From: Balanoglossus misakiensis
Lineage: Eukaryota; Hemichordata
Direction of reading: 5' to 3'
NCBI GenBank assembly: GCA_040954595.2
Contig: CM082578.2
Span: forward strand, 7,378,001-7,442,000
Length of the DNA stretch: 64,000 bases
Shown here: one piece after another, positions 52,001 through 63,255 of the stretch
Layout: each line of letters starts with the position of its first letter
Position numbering within the stretch: position 1 is the first letter of the stretch
The notes under the pieces: model-generated
Told to the model about the DNA's origin: nothing
Database searches by the model: none
Seen by the model: only the letters and a program-made list of their open reading frames with translations
Made by a program: the position numbers and the translations under genes

Positions 52001-55000
52001 CAAAATGCCGGCACGCCATTGACAACCATTTCAGCAAACGACGACGACCACCCGGACAGAGGCCACGGCGTGGTCAACTATTACTTCGATCCACTCTGCG
52101 TGGACTGCGCCAAGTTCCAGCTTAATCCCGACACCGGGGAGATCAGCACGGCCGCCGTGCTCGACCGAGAAGACACGGCCTCGTACACCCTTGACGTCAT
52201 TGCCATGGACTCAGACAACCAAGACACCGCAACAGTGGTTGTCACCGTCTTAGACGAAAATGATTGCATTCCTGAGTTTACTTCAGCGTACAACAGGTAT
52301 CCTGATCACTTTTGTAATTCGCATTAATTTGTAAATTTACCGAGGTCATTAATCTTAACAAATTCGATGGACGAATATACTGTACATATACATGTATAAA
52401 TAGATACATAGAAACAGACATAGGCAAATACAGAACTTTATGATAGTGACTCAATTGCCAGGCCCAACGAAGGTTAAAGCAAGTTGACTGAAGAAACTCA
52501 AATGCAATACATATACACCTTGTTTATATTGCCCTTTCATTCTCCAGTGTATCTATAATGGAAGAACTCAGTGCTCCTCAGACGTTGATGACGTTAACAG
52601 CCGATGATTTGGATGACGTGGCAACTGATGACAATGGAAGACCCACATTCTCCATCTCCAGTAAGTCACCTTTGTGCATCTACATCAAGTCATAACGTCA
52701 AAAATGGAAATCTCTATTGTTTGAAATGACATCAGCTGATCAGCATGCCTAAAAGACTCCATTGTTCAAAACATTATCTATACTGTGGTCCCGTGACATG
52801 TATTTCCATGGACCTTCGAATAAAGACTAACCGAAGTTATAAAAAATATTATTGACATTGTAATACATACGCTTAATATTTTTGTATGTAATAACAAAGT
52901 ACGGATAATATCTTTGTTTCTTTTTTAAGGTGGTGATCCAGGTGGCTATTTCTCCATTGGACTGTATGACGGTGTTCTGAAAACAGCCCAAAAATTAGAC
53001 TATGAAACCATCAAAGAGTTCGATTTGGTTATTCAGTCTGAGGACAGAAATGGGGATGCGTTGGCTCTGAGAGACTATACCAACGTGAGAGTCCAGGTAT
53101 TACCGAAAAACGAATACGCTCCGGTTTTTGCGACAAACCCGATTAGTCTGACCGTGCCCGAAGATTCTGTTGTGGGCACATCCCTGTTCGCAGTGGCAGC
53201 GACAGACGCGGATGACGGACTCGACGGTTCAGTCTACTACGAGATGGCCTTCCACCCGACGTTCCACTTAGATGGCAAAACCGGAGATTTCACCTTAAAG
53301 GCGCCCCTGGACCGCGAGACCGTTTCGTCCTACACTCTCTCGGTCAAAGCCATCGACGAGGGGACCCCGCAACGCAGCGCCGTGGGCACCGTCACCTTGA
53401 CAATCAGCGACGTCAACGACAACGCGCCGGTGTGCAGTCCCGCCTACATCGAGCTGCAGAAGCCGGAAGACACGGCTCCCACCACGACCATCACCACCCT
53501 GGCGTGCAGCGACGACGACGCGGGTCCCGACAACAACCGGCTCAGCTACGCAATCGTAGAAGAGGACGGCGTCGCTAGTTCGGGGACGAAGTTTTCGGTC
53601 GACGCGACAAGTGGACAGGTCAAAGTAGCTTCCAGCCTGGACTTCGAAACTGCCACCTCCCACACTTTGGTCGTAGAGGTCAGCGATAACGGAGGGACTC
53701 CCTTGACCTCGACCGTCTCGATCACAGTCGACGTCACCCCCGTCAATGAAAATGACCCGACGTTCATTGTTGCCCCGGGGGTAGTCGAGGTATCCGAAGC
53801 TGAAAACGTCGACTACCTTTTTACGACACTGGCGGCGACCCCGAACGATGACGGGGAATCTGTGACCTATTCCATCGAGCCGAATGACCCGAGATTTTAC
53901 TGTGACGCGTATTCTGGAGAAATCAGGCTGCTGCAGATGCTGGAGGCAGACCCTGCACCCCAGACAATTACCCTGACAGTCAGGGCAACGGACGACGGGA
54001 CTTACCATGGTATCAGATCCACAGACGCTACACTGACAATAACCGTCAAGGACGAAAATGACAACGCACCCGAGTTCAGCGAATTTTCGTACTCGTTTTA
54101 TTGCTCTGGCAATGCAGCCAATGGTTACCCTGTTGGTGTTGTAGTTGCGAGTGACATAGATGATGGGGCTAATGGAGACTTTAGTTACTCCATCAGTACT
54201 GAATCACCAGCTGATGGCATTTTTGGTATTGATGCTTCTACTGGGCAGATATCAGTTGCTGTAAATACGAATTTAGACCAAGAAGTAACAGATACATACA
54301 TACTTACTGTTCTTGCCACTGACGGAGGGACACCTACACTAACAGGTACAACCTACGTCACAGTGACCATAACAGAATATAACGATTACGCGCCGACGTT
54401 TGGTCCCACTCCCACTTACACAGTGGATCTCCTGGAAGACGCGGCGTTTGGTTCGCCGGTGATAGCCGTACTGGCCAGCGATCGAGACAACGGTTTGGAC
54501 GGCGAGTTCGAGTACCAAATCACCGCGGGCAACGACGGAACGTTCGTCATCGACTCCGCAACCGGGCAGATCACTCTGATCGGCGAGCTCGACTACGACA
54601 CGGTGCCGCCGCCGTCGCCGTATGAACTGACGGTAGTAGCAGTGGACAAGGGCGTGGTCGATGGACCGCTGACCGCCACCACGACAGTAACCGTCAACGT
54701 GATGTCCGTCAACGACAACACGCCGGTGTGTGACAAGTCTTTGTACAGCGCCACTGTAGCCGACGCAACTCCAGTAAACTTCGTGGTAATTGACACTACC
54801 TGTGTTGACGGCGACGTCGATGCACTGAACAATGTTATAACGTACACGGTTATATCTGGAGCAGGCGATATAAACATCGACGCTAACGGTGACGTAGTGG
54901 TGGCCTCTGCTCTCACCTTTTCTGCATCCGTGTACACTCTAGTTGTAGAAGTCAAAGATAGTGGTACGCCCTCTCTTTCGTCGACATACACCGCCATCGT

Positions 55001-58000
55001 CAACATCGAAGGTAAGTTTGCTAAATGCCATCTCGGATGGCATATCATCATATCATCATATCACTGTCTCATGAACTCAAAGCTGAAAACATTGAGAAAA
55101 TTTCAAGCAGGAAATGGCGTAAATGTCACCCGGTTGTACTGTAAACAAGCTAATTACATTCTTATATATCCTGCTTCTCCTTGGACACATATTCCTACGT
55201 CACCTTGATGGAGGATCACATTCTGTGCTTGGTTTTATGGTGCATAAAATACGCCATGTTTCTCTGTTGAATTTTCTCCAATTAATTTCATGTTTTATCA
55301 AGATATTCCAGTCAGTGAATTCAATTTAGTTGCGGCAGCCGCCAAACTAGCAACACCGATGCCAGAAACACGTTATCAACGTCACGTATGTCTCTGTGGG
55401 TGCATAAGTATGCAACTGTTTAACCAAATTTCTTCTCTCTTGTTTTAGCTTCAAATAGTAACTCACCGTCATTCGCAATAAGCCCTAACATTGTTGGTGT
55501 ACCAGAAAACACAGACGTTGGAGCAAGTCTAGCAACGATTGCGGCGACCGACCCTGATGGTGGCGCAGCGGGTAGGTCATATTACATCCATTATGAACAG
55601 AAAACATACGTCAGACCAGCAATAACTAGTCGCGATAGTGTGTATAAAGGGAAATTGTCTTAAGCTGCTTACCGATTACCCTTGTAAATGTTTGTGTCGG
55701 CGTTTTGGCCAGATTTCTATGAATGACAGTAGCCATGATGGCTACTGTTCTTTTCCTCGAGTGTGCGAGAATTCTGTAATATTCGATCTTAACTTTATAG
55801 ACATGCAATGGCTGGTCATTTATTGTTCATGAGCGTTAACCAAAAATACATTCATTTAATGGCCATCACTTTCTGCCATTTATGAATTAAGCTTTTTTGT
55901 AACAAAAGTGCACTTTTCACCTTTGATTCAGATATATTAATTTGAGTAATGGTGCATGTTTGGTCAGTTTGATGTCCAATAATCAATATCATTCAAGGTA
56001 ACTAGCTAATTACCAGGTCCAAGAATGAAATAAGGGAATAAAATAACAATTTCAACACGATCGTCTTGAGCCACTGCTAAGTTTTGGTACCAAATGTGTA
56101 GATCTGGTGAGATACACGTTTACTAATCAAAAATACATTTGTATTCATCCCCCAATTTATAGGCTTGGTTGTCTATACAATTGTCGGTGGCAATGACGCT
56201 GGCAAGTTCCGAATAAACGGTACAACGGGCGAAATATTTCTTGCTAAGCCAGTGGACAGGGAAGATGTTTCGTTTTATAGTCTGTCGGTCACAGCCACTG
56301 ATAAAGGTGATCCACCCCTGACTGGCAATACGACTGTTGAAATCACCATCGAAGACGTCAATGATCAAACTCCAGTGTGTGACCCCGTGTACTCTGTCAC
56401 CATAGAAGAAAATATAGCCACCCAGATTGATCTGCAGCAAGTCAATTGCACAGACAATGATGACGAGACCACGCCGAATGACGATCTGGTGTACGCCATC
56501 GCTGGCGGGGACCCGGATAACGAGTTCGAGATCGATGCAAACGGTATGGTTAAAAACCGCGGTGCATTGGACCTAGAAAAGACAGAGTTCTACACACTCG
56601 AAATCCACGTAATAGACGAAGGGACGCCCCCTCTGACGGGCACAACAACCGTATATGTACGCGTGACTGGTGTAAACGACAACACCCCTGTTATCAGCCC
56701 TGTCACTCAGAGCACGTCAGTCATGGAGGACGAGGCTGTCGGTACATCCATCTACACTGTATTGGCCTCTGACGCTGACCGGCACCAAGACGGCTCGCTC
56801 ATGTACAAGATAGTTTCGGGCAACGATGACAACATGTTCGGCATCAACTCGGCAAGCGGGAAACTCTTCGTCGCAAACAACCTCGACAGAGAACTGGTCG
56901 ACACCCATACGTTGATCGTAGAAGTCAACGATTTGGCTGAGGATCCGGCATTGAGGTTAACAGCCACGGGCACGGTCGTGGTCACCATCCTGGATGCCAA
57001 CGACGAAGCCCCCGTATGCGACCCGATGGAACCGACGATTTATGTGTCAGAGAACGCAATACCAAATGACATCGTCGACGTGCTGAACTGCACTGACGCG
57101 GACATTGCTGGCTTCAACGGGCAGTTTACGTATGAACTTGTCAGCGGAAATGATGACAACAGATTTTACCTCCTCGAGAATCAGATCAAGGTTACGTATG
57201 CACCAGACTATGAAGAACAAGCCAAGTACGTCCTGGGGATCAAACTAGTCGACAAGGGAATACCTAAACAGACCTCGACGACCACGGTGACCATCATGGT
57301 CAGATTGGAGAATGAGTTTACCCCCGAATTTGTGGTCCCCGCCGGCGGATATGTATTTGAAATTCTGGAAGATGCGCCGTTGACTACAGTTGTGGACACA
57401 GTGGCAGCAACCGACGAGGATGGCGGCATCGATGGCACCCTTCGCTACTACATCACTGGCGGAAACGAAGAAGGCAAATTTGGCATTGAAAGGTACAGCG
57501 GCGAAATCTTCACCATTGGCCTTCTCGACAGAGAAGTGACCCCATCGTATGAGCTGACCATAGTGGCAAAGGACAGCGTACCGCTGTCCGGTGACGAGAG
57601 GAACGACACCACAACGGTGGTCATCAACGTACTGGACGTGAACGACAACGTGCCAGAGTTCATCCCTTTCTACCTCGTGCTGACCATCATGGAGGGTCTG
57701 GATGTGGGCACGGTCATCCAGCCCATGACGGTGAGCGACAACGACGAGGGCATCAACGCGGAGAGCGACTTCGAAATCATACTGGGGAACACCGGCTTCA
57801 CCTTCGATTTCGACGGGAACAACCTTGTGGTCAACCGGAGAGTGGACTTGGCAACCGCCGCGACCTACCACCTCACCGTCATGGCGACCGATCGCGGTGT
57901 CTACCCCGGTCCACTTGAGAACACCGGCATCATAATCATCCACGTGAACTCGATCAACGAGTACAGCCCAGAGTTTCCGCAGAACGCTGACAGCATTTTG

Positions 58001-61000
58001 ATCTCCGAAGGCATGCCGATCGGCGGGCTGGTCTACCAGGCCAACGCAGACGACATGGACTTGGGATGCCACGGCGATCTCACGTACGCCATTGCCAGCG
58101 TGGACCCGCCGGAAGGGAAGAACAGCTTCTACGTGGACGAAGTGACTGGGACGGGTCTGCTGGCTTCCTACCTGGACAGGGAAACCAACGACGTGTACAA
58201 AGTGAATTTGACGGCGACCGACAACTCTTGCAACGACACCGACATCCGCACGGGCTTCATCATCGTCCACATCAAGATTACGGACATCAACGACAACCCT
58301 CCCATTTTCAGCAAACCCTCCGGCTACACGTTCTCCGTCGACGAAAACGTTCCCATTAACACGCAGGTTGGCCGCCTCATCGCCACCGACATAGACGAAG
58401 GAACAAACGCCCAGATAGTCTTCGAGATGGAGGACCTCACCAACAGCGACGCGTTCTCGGTCGACAGGGAAGGCGGCGGCATAACGACGTTGAAAGAGCT
58501 GGACCACGAAACGCAACCCGGGTACAGCTTCTTGGTGAAGGCCATTGACAAAGGCACGCCGTCGAGGTCGTCCGTTGTCCAGGTCGTGATCCACGTGCTC
58601 GACCTGAACGACAACCACCCAGTTATAGACCCCGACGTCCTGCACGTGTCTATCTATGAGAACGAACCAGAAGGGGAAGTCATCACACCCGTGGACGCCT
58701 ACGATCTGGACAGTACCACCAATGGAGAGTTCATGTACGAGATCATCGACGGGAACACCAATTTCGCCATCAAGATTGACCCTCAGACTGGGACGCTGTC
58801 AACAACAGAGATACCTCTTGACAGAGAATTGATACCGGAGTAAGTAATTACTACATTGTATTTATTTGACTTTATTTAATGTCGTAGTCTGGCAGGGTAC
58901 CCAGTACTCAGGTTTTCTATGCTACATCTCGCGTTAACAATATGCACATCTACACTAAAACATCTTCTCAACCATAAGACTTGGTCACACATATATTCGG
59001 TAAGTCTAATTTTACATTTTTTTTTCTGTGTCCAAAAGGTACGTTCTCACCATCCAGACAACCGACTTCGGAGATCCCTTATTGACGTACACAGCAGTTG
59101 TGACGGTTGTGGTGCTCGATTTGAACGACAACGACCCCGTGGCGAACCCAGTTTTCTATGAGGACACGGTGCTGGAGTCTATCCCTGTTGGAACAAGTGT
59201 CTTCGATATCGAAGCAACTGATTCGGATATCAACGAGAATGGCAACTTGACTTATACATTCCTCACCGGGAATACAGAAAGTAAGTTTATAGATGGGATT
59301 TGGGAGTTCTTACTTAATTTAATATTCATGCTTCATTAGCTGTAATTTAAAGCCAAAAGATACAGCAGCTGTACTTGAATAAAGTACTGAATTTATTCAC
59401 CTTATTAGATGTTTAAAAGAAAACTAATAATGCATATTTGTTTATCTGTTTAACATTGGTTATGAGATATAACATTACATGTAGTAATTCATTTCAAATG
59501 TATTTTCAGGTAAATTTTCAATTGAGTTGACAACTGGTGTGATACGGGTAAACAAGCCGCTTAACCGAGAATCCCTGGACGAATATACGCTTTACATCTT
59601 GGTTGAAGACCAGGGCGAAGTGAAACGGTCAGCGACAGTCGTTGCCAACGTGTTCTTGGAAGACGTCAATGACACGCCACCGCGATTTACGCCGAGATCT
59701 TACAACTTCGCTGTTGAGGAGCACTCGGCCGGAGGGTTGTTGCTGGGTACCGCGTACGCAGAAGACCAAGACTTGGGAACCAACGGGCAGTTTGAATTCG
59801 CCCTGATAGCGGGAAACGGGTTCGGCAAATTCAGCGTGGATTCCGCAACGGGCGCCGTGACGATGCTGGTGGCCAATTTGGACCGCGAGGTGCAGTCTTC
59901 GTACGAGCTGACGGTTCGCGCGCAGGACAACGGCAACCCGCCGCTCTTCACGGACGCCAAGATCCGCATATCGGTGTCGGACATCAACGACCACGCGCCT
60001 GAATTCAGAGAGCCGTTCTACACAGCCGAGGTCGTGGAGAACGCCGTGATTGCAACTTCCCTGTTGCGTGTTTACGCAACCGACGACGACGTGGGTAACA
60101 ACGCAGCCCTCACTTACTCCATCGACTCAACCGACACCTACGCCAATACCTACTTCCAGATAAACTCCGACACCGGCGAACTCACTGTCCGACAGGGGAT
60201 GGACTACGAAACTGACCAAGAAATCACCTTCAACGTCAATGTACAAGATTCCGCTGAAGTTCCACTTGCCGACGTCGCCCAGGTAACGATAACAATTGTA
60301 GACGTCAACGACAACTCGCCGATCATATCACCGTGCTTTGCAAACAACGAGATCTCGTACCTTCACGCGGCGGAGAAAGGCATATTGATGCAGTTTGCTG
60401 CATCTGATCGCGATGCGAACAACGAAGTAACCTTTGAATTCTCACCATCGTCCTACGTCTTCCAGATTGGCACAAGGTCGGGTAAGTACAAGGTGTCCCT
60501 GTACATCGTAAACCACATTTAAATGATGAAGGGTAGATGGTAAAACGATCGCATTTTCATGGGTGTACCACACAATGTGTTAATTCGACAACTTATACAA
60601 TTACGAACATTTCACTGACATCATGCTACCGACATTAACAGTTTAAGCTTCTTTTGCACTTGTAAATTTAAAGGAAGTGTTAATTGATTTCCAGGTGCCA
60701 TTACTGCCATCCCCGGCGTCGAACCGGCCGTCGCGTCTAAATACATCCTGCAGCTTCTAGCAAGGGACGACGGTTACCCGCAGCAGACGTCGGACCCGTG
60801 CCTAGCCAGAGTGGACACGTTCAACCCGTACATCTACATGATCGACATCTCCATGAGCAGCACCACCCAGTCGGAGTTCGAGGGCAAGAGATCGCTCTTT
60901 CTGTCGACGCTGGAGGGACTCCTGAAGTCTCGCGTGCCGTCAGCCAGGGTTGGCATATCCCATCTTTCGGGAGGTGGTGCCAAGCGGCGCCGTCGCAGTC

Positions 61001-63255
61001 TTCTTGCAGCAGAGTAAGCAAAATATTCGAAAAAATCAACAACCCATCTACTGCAGCATTTGATATTTTATTGACCCCAAACCACAAATGCCAACGTTCA
61101 TGACAAACGTGTACAGTTTTGAATTAGCCGTTCGACTAACTGGCAATAAATGACGTCAGTACTCCAATTATCATAGGCTTTTTCTGCCAGTTTCTAATAT
61201 TTATATTGAACTGTGAATATGTTGCTCTTGGCGACCAAAATTACTCAAGCTTGCCAACACATGACTCAAATATAGTATTCTTCTGATTTTACAGCGACCT
61301 TGTCATCCATACTTACGCCGTCGAAAATGCAAATGCCGATAATGTGTACGGAGTGGAAAATCAGAAGGTGTTCCTGACGAACGAATACTTGCATTCTGTA
61401 TTTGCTGCGGACATATTCGATAACCCCGTGAGCGCACTGTCAAGTATGTAGCACGTGTTAATTCATACATCAAGCTCATATGATTTTTACAAGTTTCCAA
61501 ACAGATATTCACATGACTCTCACCTTGGGAAATAACCTAGGAATAGATCCTGTTTACTCCGCAGAGATTGGCAAAAATACATGTACAACCGACCGACCGA
61601 CCGACAGATAGCTAAACTAAAGACATACGGACACTTGATAGCTTGACAGAAAGGTAGAATGTACATGTAGTATTATTACAATACTTTTTCGCAATTACAT
61701 CATAATTTTTGCGCACTACCTCTACAGACATTGGTATCTACAAGGTGCAGAAACACCCGGGTCCAGACTGGTTCCGCACCCCGGCAGGCATAGCCGGCCT
61801 CACACTGGGCACTCTAGCTGCCATAGCGCTGCTGACTCTGCCGTGTCTGTGTTATTGCTGCTGCAAAGCGGGGATTTGCGATGGGTGCTGCGGCCGAGGA
61901 GGAGGAAAGGGCGGCGGTTGTCGCAATCCCTTCCGCTCCTGCCTCGACGGCAGTGGATCCAAAAAGTAAGCAAGTGGTGTCAGCCATTTTGATTTTCCTA
62001 ATCCATCATTTTGTCTGTGCAAAATATTTTTGTTTTAAAGTTGGAGCGATTACCGTGAACAGTGTGATTCGTTGCCAATCACAATCTCACTTCGCTTTCA
62101 GACCAAGAGGAAGGCGTCCCGGAGCCGATAAAAAGCCACCAGTGGAAAAGAGGGAAGCGTTTACAAAGAAAGGGCAGGGTACGTTAATTCAACATTAATC
62201 AGTTCAATCGTCTTGAATAACAGGCTGATATTGCCAGCTGTTCCCCCCTTCATGAATTAAAGCGGCAACGCATCGAGTGGTATCATGTCGCTCTCGTAAA
62301 ATTACCGCATATATTTGTTCTGATTATGATTTTGTTCATATTTCTATTCGCCCAGGTCTTGGTGATGATAACCTGAAGAGAAACAACAAAAAGGGGTTGC
62401 AGTCAAACCTTCTCGGGCCTACACCGGTAAGGGCTTCAGTATTCCCACACTTGTTCATTAGCACTCTATGCTATTACAAGCTACCGTGAAATGCATTGCG
62501 GTATTATTCTGTCTGTAATATAGCTCTTTCTTATTGCATGTATTACTGACAACATCACCGGAACACATTTCACGTTAATTGCAGGACAAACCGAGTAGCG
62601 CCAAGTCCACCGGCATTGGTTCGGTCACCAAACCAAGTCCAGCGTCGGCCAAGACCGGGAGCTTCGGCGGTGGCAATCCGAACGCCAACCCCAACATCGG
62701 CGTGCTCGGCTATCCCGGGCTCAGCGTCGGCCCGAACAAGTTCCGGCAGGCAGCGGAGCAGGCGGCCGCCAATTCAGGGGATCCCACGGCCAAAAGTATT
62801 GCCACCAGGGCTGCACCGGCAGCGCCACCTGCAAGTACCGGTGGTGGACCCCCGGGCGCCCCGCCGAGTCCCAGGCCTGGTGGAGGCGACACGAGTAGAC
62901 CGGGTATGTACATGTATTAATAGACCATTCTCCGAACTGCGTGAGACCAGTGCGTGATCTCGCGTGGCTAGGCAGTGTATATGGGAGGACGTTCGAATGT
63001 GACTCAGAACAAATAACAAATGGCCTTCTTGCTAAACTTATGGTGATTAAACAATGCAATTAACTCTTAAAGTTGTTATTATTGTATTATTGAGCAAACC
63101 ATAAACTTTCATGAATTCAAATTGCTTGCTTCGTTGAAAAATGTAACATTTCCCCATTTCTATTAGTGTATAATGACATGAATTCTACACTGTTTGTTTT
63201 CTTCCCAGAACCGCCAAAGGTGGACGGTGGCGGAAGGAGCTGGCGAAATAAATAA
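41898..63255 (+). CDS. Giant cadherin: 32 EC repeats, SEA/MAD-like domain, one TM (28 exons)
   Basis: Predicted protein of about 3,795 aa. Coding exons: 41898-41964, 42313-42580, 42777-42994, 43378-43605, 43933-44180, 45159-45324, 45905-46479, 46724-46814, 48027-48274, 48783-48897, 49438-49698, 50157-50411, 50563-50712, 50873-51616, 51972-52296, 52548-52660, 52930-55011, 55449-55571, 56163-58839, 59039-59280, 59510-60481, 60695-61013, 61295-61443, 61728-61965, 62102-62178, 62356-62426, 62585-62903 and 63209-63255. A signal peptide (about 1-22) is followed by 32 cadherin repeats (about 25-3430), identified by 31 DxNDN-type linkers plus LDRE and DxD calcium motifs. Then come a membrane-proximal alpha/beta domain (about 3433-3553), a TM segment (about 3566-3588), a Cys-rich juxtamembrane stretch and a Gly/Pro/Ala-rich tail. 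It has no EGF or laminin G domains (unlike Fat or CELSR) and no classical catenin-binding tail. EC1 lacks the Trp2-type swap signature. The closest architectural analogy is the long cadherins of the CDH23/PCDH15 or Dachsous kind. Probably a calcium-stiffened adhesion or tether protein. Confidence 0.95.
42111..42275. repeat. (AGAT)n and (CAGA)n compound array in intron 1
   Basis: About 90 bp of AGAT repeats followed by mixed GGCAGACA/CAGA repeats. The array ends about 37 bp before the acceptor of the second coding exon of the cadherin. Confidence 0.96.
46529..46625 (+). repeat. Pyrimidine-rich CTCT tract in intron 7
   Basis: CT-rich low-complexity DNA (blocks of ctctctctgtctctctct and tttccccc) beginning about 50 bp after the donor of exon 7. 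Confidence 0.9.
47389..47576. mobile_element. Near-perfect palindromic MITE-like element in intron 8
   Basis: Two arms of about 90 bp meet at a centre around gagcgaagcgagg (47,480-47,492). The left arm runs from gaggttataaacgg through ggatataagacctctcaggtg and aaaattagcatattt; the right arm is its reverse complement, ending ccgtttataacctc. Few mismatches and one small asymmetry (near 47,418-47,432) suggest a recent insertion. There is no coding capacity. Confidence 0.88.
47630..47945. other. Possible interspersed repeat in intron 8
   Basis: Unlike the AT-rich intron around it, this stretch is GC-richer and has repeated words (cgcgttct, gttctat, ccagaac) in both directions, then ccagccaatcagcgagct, which resembles motifs in the foldback element at 4,525. 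Its open frames have no recognisable product. It may be a further transposon fragment next to the palindrome. Confidence 0.35.
49038..49358. repeat. (CTGT)n then (ATGT)n array in intron 10
   Basis: About 45 bp of CTGT repeats continue into about 275 bp of GTAT/ATGT repeats. The array makes up well over half of this 540-bp intron and ends about 79 bp before the next acceptor. The Met-Tyr-Val-Cys and Ile-His-Thr-Tyr frames are artefacts. Confidence 0.98.
52930..55011 (+). other. Cadherin exon 17: six-plus EC repeats on one exon
   Basis: A single 2,082-bp open exon codes residues about 1358-2051, covering the second half of EC13 through EC19. Most of the 5' half of the gene spreads one repeat over one or two exons, so this exon points to loss of introns or to tandem duplication of an intronless block. 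GC content is visibly higher than in the introns. Confidence 0.9.
56163..58839 (+). other. Cadherin exon 19: eight-plus EC repeats on one exon
   Basis: A single 2,677-bp exon codes residues about 2093-2984, from inside EC20 to inside EC28. It starts after ttatag and ends at a gtaagt donor that splits the Glu codon before YVLTIQT. It holds eight linkers, including DVNDQTP, DANDEAP, ENEFTP, DVNDNVP, INEYSP, DINDNPP and DLNDNHP. Confidence 0.92.
60824..61443 (+). other. Membrane-proximal SEA/MAD-like domain with polybasic site
   Basis: After the last cadherin repeat the protein reads as strand (YIYMIDIS), helix ([17 protein letters not shown]), strand (ARVGISHLS), basic loop (KRRRRS, codons at 60,982-60,999), strand ([11 protein letters not shown]), helix ([13 protein letters not shown]), and a last strand (IGIYKVQ) in the next exon. 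This beta-alpha-beta-beta-alpha-beta order is that of ferredoxin-like SEA domains and of the membrane-adjacent domains of CDH23 and PCDH15. The domain call comes from pattern only. The basic run lies between strands 2 and 3. Confidence 0.65.
61788..61896 (+). other. Cadherin transmembrane and Cys-rich juxtamembrane segment
   Basis: A hydrophobic run of about 23 residues (from [19 protein letters not shown]) is followed at once by a cluster of cysteines ([15 protein letters not shown]) and then Gly/Lys/Arg-rich sequence. Clustered cysteines at the inner membrane face are typical palmitoylation sites, which is an inference here. Confidence 0.85.
62921..63020. repeat. Dispersed repeat copy in the last cadherin intron
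   Basis: It begins tagaccattctccgaact, has gatctcgcgtggctaggca and tatatgggag, and matches the copy at 15,595 over most of about 90 bp in the same orientation. It lies just after the exon 27 donor. Confidence 0.8.

Noticed and set aside
57245-58645. 466-codon open frame on the minus strand
   Set aside because: It lies wholly inside cadherin exon 19 and mirrors its codon usage. No domain is visible, and the Val/Asp/His-rich composition is that of an antisense shadow. The same holds for 50,899-51,750 and 53,295-54,008.
63247-63252. AATAAA overlapping the last cadherin codons as a poly(A) signal
   Set aside because: It is formed by the Asn-Lys codons just before the stop, and no GU-rich element follows at the right distance. 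A signal cutting right at the stop would be unusual.
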